From Planctomycetota bacterium (GTDB taxonomy: Bacteria; Planctomycetota; UBA8742; UBA2392), in assembly GCA_025993795.1 (NCBI GenBank), contig JAMQHL010000070.1, positions 1 to 64,000 on the forward strand: a stretch of 64,000 nucleotides of DNA. Reading direction: 5' to 3'. Position numbers and translations under genes: made by a program. The notes under the pieces were generated by a model. That model made no database searches, was not told the DNA's origin, and saw only the letters and a program-made list of their open reading frames with translations. Numbering within the stretch: position 1 is the first letter of the stretch; each line of letters starts with the position of its first letter. Positions 58,889 to 64,000 of the stretch are shown piece after piece.

Positions 58889-60190
58889 ATGGCGGATGGG
58901 GTAGAGACCGTTACCGACCCGCTGGAGTTCCGCGAAGGCCGCGGCACACTCGACTTCGGCGTGTTGGCACTGCGCAACGGCCTGCTCACACCTGAGCAAC
59001 TGGACATCGTCCGCGCCAAGCAAGCTGCCAGCGCCAACCTGGGCGAAAACCGCACGCTCAAGGACATCATTCTGGCCGACCAGATGATGACCGAAGAGCA
59101 GGCGCAGCGTGTCGAGCGCGCACAGGCCCAGCTTACCCAGGACCGCGAACGCAAGCAGGACCTCAAGTTCAAGGGCTATGAAATCATCAGCACGCTCGGC
59201 GAAGGCGGCCTGGGCAGCGTGTTCAAGGCGCGCCAGGTAAGCCTGAACCGCCTGGTCGCCCTGAAAGTGCTGCACAACCAGTGGATCACCGACGACGAGT
59301 TCCGCAAACGCTTTGTGCTGGAAGCACGCATCGTCGGCAAACTCAGCCACCAGAACCTGATCCAGGTCTATGACGTCGGCCGTGAAGCCGACTACTACTA
59401 CTTCAGCATGGAGTACGTCGACGGCCGCACCGTGGAGGAACTGATCCGCGAGTCGCCGCGCCGCCAGATGGAAATCGGCCGCGCCGTGGAGTTGCTGATC
59501 CAGACCCTGCGCGCGATCAACTACTACAAAGATGTTGACATCGTCCACCGCGACATCAAGCCCAGCAACATCATGGTCACGCGCGGCGGTTTGGTGAAGC
59601 TGGGCGACTTCGGGTTTGTGAAAAGCAAACTGGACAAAGAGCTCGGCTATGAGGGCATGGTGCTGGGCACGCCCGACTATATCGCGCCGGAACAGGCGAT
59701 GGGCAAGGACGACGTCGACTATCGCGCCGACATCTACAGCCTGGGCGCGACTTTCTATCACATGCTGACCGGCCGCCCCATGTACGAGGGTACGCCTTCG
59801 CGCGTTATGCTGGCCCATACCCGCGAGCCCATGCCTGACCCGCGCACCTATCGCCCAAGCCTGACCGAGGACGTGGTTGCTGTGCTGCAGCGCATGCTGG
59901 CCAAAGACCCCAACCAGCGCTACGCGAACATCAACAACCTGTTCGCGGACCTGGAAAATCTGCGCGACACCCACAAGCCCAAGCTGCCCAGCAAGTACGA
60001 GATCGGCAAGTCCAGCATCATGCGCGCGCTGAACATCGAGAAGAGCCGCCACGCCGAGATCCAGGCAAAGATCAAAGTCGCGGAAGACAAGGCCGCGGCC
60101 GCCCTCGCGGGCTCGCGCGTCGCGTGGGGCGTGGCCGCCGGCGCAGCCATCGCCGCCGTCACGTTCCTGATTCTCTGGCTCACGCGATAA
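58889..60190 (+). CDS. Ser/Thr protein kinase with C-terminal membrane anchor
   Basis: A 433-residue kinase. A two-helix N-terminal module (~20-85, LDFGVLALRNGLLTPEQLDIV ... GENRTLKDIILADQMMTEEQAQRV) resembles the one in the kinase at 32491-34905. The kinase domain has GEGGLGSVFKA, Lys126 in VALKVL, HRDIKPSNIM (220-229) and a normal DFG (240-242). A long helix precedes a C-terminal membrane segment near 410-431 (VAAGAAIAAVTFLILWL), so the protein is a tail-anchored kinase. It lies 168 bases after the TPR/alpha-CTD gene, the likely functional neighbour. Target unknown. Confidence 0.88.
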   Translation: MADGVETVTDPLEFREGRGTLDFGVLALRNGLLTPEQLDIVRAKQAASANLGENRTLKDIILADQMMTEEQAQRVERAQAQLTQDRERKQDLKFKGYEIISTLGEGGLGSVFKARQVSLNRLVALKVLHNQWITDDEFRKRFVLEARIVGKLSHQNLIQVYDVGREADYYYFSMEYVDGRTVEELIRESPRRQMEIGRAVELLIQTLRAINYYKDVDIVHRDIKPSNIMVTRGGLVKLGDFGFVKSKLDKELGYEGMVLGTPDYIAPEQAMGKDDVDYRADIYSLGATFYHMLTGRPMYEGTPSRVMLAHTREPMPDPRTYRPSLTEDVVAVLQRMLAKDPNQRYANINNLFADLENLRDTHKPKLPSKYEIGKSSIMRALNIEKSRHAEIQAKIKVAEDKAAAALAGSRVAWGVAAGAAIAAVTFLILWLTR

Positions 60191-60216
60191 CACGCGGCCG
60201 GGTGAGCACACCGGTG

Positions 60217-61548
60217 CTACGCAAGGCGCTGCCAGTACTCCCAGAACGCCGGGAAGCTCTTGGACACACACTCCGGGTTCTCGATGGCCAGCGGTAGCCG
60301 CAGGCTCGCCACTGCGAAGCTCATGGCCATGCGGTGATCATCGTAGGTTCGAATGCTTACCCGTCGTTCGCGCTTCGGGCTCCTGTTTCCAAGCCCGTCG
60401 ATCTCCAGCCAATCCGAACCGGCCCGTGTGATCACACCCAGTTTGGCTAACTCGGCTTGCAGTGCGGCAATGCGGTCGGTTTCCTTGACCCGCAGCGTCG
60501 ACAGGCCAGTAAGGCGTGAAGTGCCTTCCGCGAACGCACACACTACCGCCAGTGTCTGGGCACAGTCAGGCAACGCCGACAGGCCGGCGTCAATCGCCTG
60601 CAACGGCGATGCTTGCGTCGCGCGGGAAACCCCCAACCCGTTTGGAAACTCCAGCACTTCGCAGCCCATGCGCTCGAGAAGATCCACAAAACGCACGTCG
60701 CCCTGCACGTCTTGACGCGTCAAGCCATCGATCACGCACTTGCCGCCGGCGACCGCAGCCGCGCCCCAGAAGTAGCTCGCCGCTGTGCCATCCGGCGGCA
60801 CGCGATAGGTGCTGCGGGCGTCTAGCCTTTGGTCGCCGGACATCCTGTCCGGCAACTCCGGCTTCACGACGAAGCGGCGATAGCCCTCCCGCACTACGCC
60901 AACACCAAACGCTGCCATGACTTGCAGCGTGATGTCCACATAGGGCTTGCTGACCAGCTCTCCTTCAATCTCGATTTCGACACCCGCGCCTCTCGTGGGT
61001 GCCACCATCAAGAGTGCTGAAAGGAACTGGCTGCTCACGTCCCCGCGCAGGGCGCACTTGCCGCCCCGCAGAGACGCCCCCTCAATCGCCAGCGGCACAC
61101 ATCCCGGCTGGCCGCGCCCGTCAACCACGGCACCAAGCTGCCGCAGCGCGCCCAGCAACTCCCCCATGGGCCGCTGCCGCATGCGCGCGTTGCCATCCAG
61201 CACAAAGCGTCCCGGCACCACAGTCAGCAGCGCGCAGGCAAAGCGCGTGGCTGTGCCGGCGGCGCCGGTGTAAATCTGCGTCACATGCGGCCCTGCAACG
61301 GGCCTCGACGGCGGTTCCAGCCGGACCTCAGTGGAAAGCGGGTTCAGGCGTGTCACACGCCAGCCCAGGTCGCTAAGCACGTTCAACATGATCGCGGTGT
61401 CATCTGCCGGCGAAATGTTCTGAATCGTGCAGGTCGCCCCCCGCAAAGCGGCGCACACGATGGCCCGGTTGGCAAAGGACTTCGACCCCGGCAGTTCAAG
61501 CCGCGCGTCAATGGGCCGGTCTGCCGGTTGCAGGGTTTGGGTCGTCAT
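60217..61548 (-). CDS. aroA: 3-Phosphoshikimate 1-carboxyvinyltransferase (EPSP synthase)
   Basis: AroA joins shikimate-3-phosphate and PEP on the way to chorismate. The 443-residue product has LPGSKSFANRA as the N-terminal substrate loop, GAAGTATRFA, LDGNARMRQRPMG, and RVKETDRIAALQAEL in the C-terminal domain. Its DVSSQFLSALLM and TYDDHRMAMSFA blocks are normal. It starts 14 bases after the end of the cysteine desulfurase gene and is probably the last gene of that unit. No neighbouring aro genes are present. Confidence 0.94.
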   Translation of the reverse strand: MTTQTLQPADRPIDARLELPGSKSFANRAIVCAALRGATCTIQNISPADDTAIMLNVLSDLGWRVTRLNPLSTEVRLEPPSRPVAGPHVTQIYTGAAGTATRFACALLTVVPGRFVLDGNARMRQRPMGELLGALRQLGAVVDGRGQPGCVPLAIEGASLRGGKCALRGDVSSQFLSALLMVAPTRGAGVEIEIEGELVSKPYVDITLQVMAAFGVGVVREGYRRFVVKPELPDRMSGDQRLDARSTYRVPPDGTAASYFWGAAAVAGGKCVIDGLTRQDVQGDVRFVDLLERMGCEVLEFPNGLGVSRATQASPLQAIDAGLSALPDCAQTLAVVCAFAEGTSRLTGLSTLRVKETDRIAALQAELAKLGVITRAGSDWLEIDGLGNRSPKRERRVSIRTYDDHRMAMSFAVASLRLPLAIENPECVSKSFPAFWEYWQRLA

Positions 61549-61562
61549 TCGTGTCGGGGCTG

Positions 61563-62720
61563 CTAACCCAGGCCCCTCAGGTGCTTGTAGTTAGCCACGC
61601 AAAGGTCGGCGAGGCCGTTGACCTGCTCGTCCGTAATGTCCGGACCGAACGAGAACCTGATGCAGCCGATCGCGTCTTCCCAGGTTAAGCCCATCGCTGC
61701 CAACACATGGCTGGGGTCGGTCTCGCCGGGCGCGCAGGCGCTGCCCAGCCCGACGCAGTAGCCAGCTTCGCCAAGCTGGATGGCCATCGCCTGGCCTTCG
61801 ATGTGAAGGAAGCTGATGTTGCTGATGTTTGGCAGCCGCGGCGCGCCTGCGCCATTGATGCGGACGTTATCGCCCAACGCCTTGGACAGCATTTCTTCAA
61901 GGCGGTTGCGCAGCGCCTCGACGCGTGGCCATGCGCGCTCACGCTCGGCGTCGGCAAGTTCCATGGCAACGGCAAGTGCAGCCATGCCGCTGAGGTTCTC
62001 GGTGCCTGCGCGGTAGCCCCATTCCTGTGGGCCGCCGATGATCACGGGCGCCAGGCGATTGGTCATTTCGTTGTACAGGATGCCCGTGCCCTTGGGGCCG
62101 CCGAACTTGGCGCCGGCGAGCGTCAGCAGGTCGGCGCCGATTTCTTTTGGATTCACCGGGAGCTTCCAGAATGCCTGCACCGCGTCGCAGTGGTATTTTG
62201 CGCCCGCGGCGTGGGCGATCTTTGCCACTTCGTGCACAGGTTGCAGCACGCCGGTCTCGTTATTGGCGTACATCACGCTGACAAGCGCGGTTCGCTCGCT
62301 GACCACACGGCGCAGGGCATCCAGTTCAATCACGCCATCAGCGCTCACGGGCGCGTAGTGTACGCGCGCTCCCGCGCGCTCCAGGCGCTGAGCTTCAAGC
62401 AGCACGGCGTGGTGTTCAATGGCGCTGATCACCAGCTCGTTCCGCGGGGCCTTGGCGGCGGCCAGCATGCCGCGCAGGGCGAGTACGTCGCTTTCCGTGC
62501 CGCCGCTTGTGAACACGATTTCGCGAGGGTCGGCACCGATCGCGCGCCCCATGCGGTCGTGCAGGTCATACAGGTGCTTCTTGGCAATGTAGGCCAGCGG
62601 GTGGTGCGCGCCGGGGTTTGCGTAATGCCCTGTCGCGAACTCGGCGAACGCAGCCAACGCCTCAGGCCGGCACGGCGTGCCGGCAGCGTAATCGCAGTAT
62701 ATGTATGACTTGGTGCTCAC
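61563..62720 (-). CDS. Cysteine desulfurase, NifS/IscS type
   Basis: A 385-residue PLP enzyme mobilising sulfur from cysteine. The cofactor Lys is in LAGAKFGGPKGTG. The active Cys is in GLGSACAPGETDPSHVL. Other blocks are NANNETGVLQPVHEV-like VMYANNETGV and SAIEHHAVLL. GTG start at 62720 overlaps the ferredoxin stop by 4 bases, suggesting translational coupling. The length and the flexible cysteine loop are of the NifS-like class. No iscU or iscA is adjacent, so the sulfur acceptor is undetermined. It may supply the neighbouring Fe-S protein. Confidence 0.9.
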   Translation of the reverse strand: MSTKSYIYCDYAAGTPCRPEALAAFAEFATGHYANPGAHHPLAYIAKKHLYDLHDRMGRAIGADPREIVFTSGGTESDVLALRGMLAAAKAPRNELVISAIEHHAVLLEAQRLERAGARVHYAPVSADGVIELDALRRVVSERTALVSVMYANNETGVLQPVHEVAKIAHAAGAKYHCDAVQAFWKLPVNPKEIGADLLTLAGAKFGGPKGTGILYNEMTNRLAPVIIGGPQEWGYRAGTENLSGMAALAVAMELADAERERAWPRVEALRNRLEEMLSKALGDNVRINGAGAPRLPNISNISFLHIEGQAMAIQLGEAGYCVGLGSACAPGETDPSHVLAAMGLTWEDAIGCIRFSFGPDITDEQVNGLADLCVANYKHLRGLG

Positions 62721-63397
62721 TTGTCGCCTTTCCTGCTTCTTGCCGGCCTAGGCAGCACAACGATGCTTGGCGGCTTGGTTGGGCAGGCGTGCACGCACAA
62801 GCCGCAGCCGGTGCAGATACGGCTGTCAACTTTGGGCACGGTGCCGTCGAAGTCAATGGCGTTGGGCTCAAGCGGGCACGCGTCCTGGCAGGCAGTGCAG
62901 GTCTTGCCCAGGTAGCCCAGGCAGGTGTCGGGCTCAATGACGGCGATGCCGATTCGAATCTCCCCCACCGGCGTTGGTTTCAATGCGCCGGTCGGGCAGG
63001 CCGCCATGCAGTCGCCGCACATGGTGCACGCCCCGTGGTTGGGTCGCAGCACCGGTGTTCCGGCTTGCGGGCCGTCGCCGTCGCGAGCGACGTGAATGAC
63101 TTTCTCGGGGCAGGCCTGCACACACTTGCCACAACGCGAGCACGCGTCGAGAAAGTCCTGCTCGTGCAGCGCACCAGGAGGCCGGAAGAACTTGCGACCA
63201 TGCATGTCCGTGAAGTCTTTCGGCAGCGCCTGGTTGCGGTGCATGCCCGACTCGTACAGCTTTTGAAACAGCTCCGAATCCCAGTTCTGGACAATGCGCG
63301 AGCCGGGCACCAGCCGCGTTGCGTGCTTCACCGCTTCGCCGGCGAGTTGCCGCATGGCGTTGCGCTTATCGGGATCGGCAGGCTTGTCGTCGGCCAT
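62717..63397 (-). CDS. 4Fe-4S ferredoxin-like protein, four-cluster (NapG/MauM-like)
   Basis: The 226-residue product carries four cysteine motifs of the ferredoxin type: CSRCGKCVQACP, CTMCGDCMAACP, CTACQDACP and CTGCGLCVHACP. Members with this number are the MauM/NapG type electron carriers; a simple four-cluster carrier is the safer reading. The start ATG at 63397 is chosen because the upstream frame has no conserved content. There is no twin-arginine signal peptide at the N-terminus, so it may be cytoplasmic. It lies between mqnD and the desulfurase gene, overlapping the latter by 4 bases. Confidence 0.85.
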   Translation of the reverse strand: MADDKPADPDKRNAMRQLAGEAVKHATRLVPGSRIVQNWDSELFQKLYESGMHRNQALPKDFTDMHGRKFFRPPGALHEQDFLDACSRCGKCVQACPEKVIHVARDGDGPQAGTPVLRPNHGACTMCGDCMAACPTGALKPTPVGEIRIGIAVIEPDTCLGYLGKTCTACQDACPLEPNAIDFDGTVPKVDSRICTGCGLCVHACPTKPPSIVVLPRPARSRKGDK

Positions 63398-63446
63398 GGG
63401 CGCAGGATAGCGGCGCCTGAGACTCCGCGTCAGGGGGATGTATCCG

Positions 63447-64000
63447 CTACACCCACTCGAGCTCAACGTTGCTGGTGACGAAGCCGCGATCACGGCCGAG
63501 CTTCAGGAACAGGCGGGCGGCTTGCATGCCTTTGTCCCCGATATCGACCGTGTAGTCGTTCACGTACATGCCGACAAACTTGTCGGCCCTTGACCGGTCA
63601 AGGCCACGACCGTAACTGAGCGCGTAGTCCAGCGCCTCCTGCCGATGCTCAAGCGCGTACCGGATGCTGGCGCTGAAGCATTTGCTGAACTGGGCGATCA
63701 CGTCGTTGCCCAGGTCCCGGCGCGCAACATTGCAGCCCAGCGGCAACGGCAGCTCGTGCTTGGTGTGCCACCATTCGCCAAGGTCCACCACCTTAAACAG
63801 CTTCAGGTCGTTGTACGTCACCTGACCTTCGTGGATGATCACACCGGCATCAACGCGGCCATCCAGCACAGCCGTCTGCACTTCGTTGAAGTTCATGTGC
63901 ACCGGCTCAACGCGGTCATTGTAAAGCCGCAGCGCCAGCGTCGCGCTTGTCAGTGGTCCCGGCGTGGCAACCCTTCGGCCGTTAAGGTCCTGGGGGTTCA
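63447..64000 (-). CDS. mqnD: 1,4-Dihydroxy-6-naphthoate synthase MqnD (5' end outside window)
   Basis: The window holds 184 codons of the C-terminal part. MqnD cleaves the cyclised futalosine intermediate in the alternative menaquinone pathway. Family pattern: RRVATPGPLTSATLALRLY, then AVLDGRVDAGVIIHEGQVTYNDL, and a central HHtk-type stretch LPLPLGCNVARRDLG. The gene continues beyond the right edge, and its start is not visible. The stop (TAG) is at 63447. A ferredoxin-type gene follows 49 bases downstream. Confidence 0.9.
   Translation of the reverse strand, partial: NPQDLNGRRVATPGPLTSATLALRLYNDRVEPVHMNFNEVQTAVLDGRVDAGVIIHEGQVTYNDLKLFKVVDLGEWWHTKHELPLPLGCNVARRDLGNDVIAQFSKCFSASIRYALEHRQEALDYALSYGRGLDRSRADKFVGMYVNDYTVDIGDKGMQAARLFLKLGRDRGFVTSNVELEWV

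Overview
The window is GC-rich, almost fully coding bacterial chromosome that reads as Planctomycetota. The pointers are protein architectures rather than a marker phylogeny: secreted HEAT-plus-VWA proteins in several copies, a membrane Ser/Thr kinase with DWG in place of DFG, a trypsin/multi-PDZ protease with a degenerate second protease half, and a TPR protein ending in two RNA polymerase alpha-CTD-like domains. The division and cell-wall genes (mraZ to mraY, with a DNPR motif in MurE) and a heptosyltransferase point to a peptidoglycan-containing, Gram-negative-type envelope. No phage, CRISPR array or antibiotic-resistance island was seen. GTG and TTG starts are frequent.

Layout. 1-780: a scarred edge with a probable ISL3-type transposase 5' end, a hairpin and a DinB-like gene remnant. 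780-11137: housekeeping genes (TatT-like lipoprotein, pdxA, large VWA membrane protein, asnS, HAD hydrolase, gatB, NUDIX, ABC-2-like membrane protein, metallophosphoesterase). 11199-15752: a MoxR ATPase divergent from two tandem secreted HEAT/VWA proteins. 15817-26449: queC, an acidic-tailed protein, mfd, a SurA-like protein, a mini-MerR regulator, a heptosyltransferase, a large HEAT protein and an unknown. 26456-31092: zinc-ribbon protein, rpoD and dnaG on the minus strand. 31343-31419: tRNA-Glu(CUC) with its own promoter and terminator candidates. 31519-40914: PLP lyase, membrane kinase, giant protease, histidine phosphatase, enoyl-CoA hydratase-like protein and a third HEAT/VWA protein. 41497-49762: a shortened dcw cluster, mraZ, small unknown, rsmH, ftsL-like, ftsI, murE, murF, mraY. 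50094-57269: pyrF, a TPR protein, and three adjacent minus-strand secreted proteins built from a repeated domain I do not recognise, then an FmdB protein and a lipoprotein. 57434-60190: the TPR/alpha-CTD protein and a second kinase. 60217-64000: a minus-strand cluster mqnD, four-cluster ferredoxin, cysteine desulfurase, aroA.

How the genes work together. The dcw block supplies lipid-linked peptidoglycan precursors and the septal transpeptidase, probably under MraZ autoregulation. mqnD and aroA both belong to chorismate/menaquinone metabolism and share a unit with an Fe-S protein and a sulfur donor enzyme. MoxR plus secreted VWA proteins is a familiar ATPase/metal-binding-adhesion pairing, here with an unusual secreted HEAT/VWA form. 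The most promising unexplained system is the three-gene set at 52374-55531, with about six copies of one secreted domain across three neighbouring genes.
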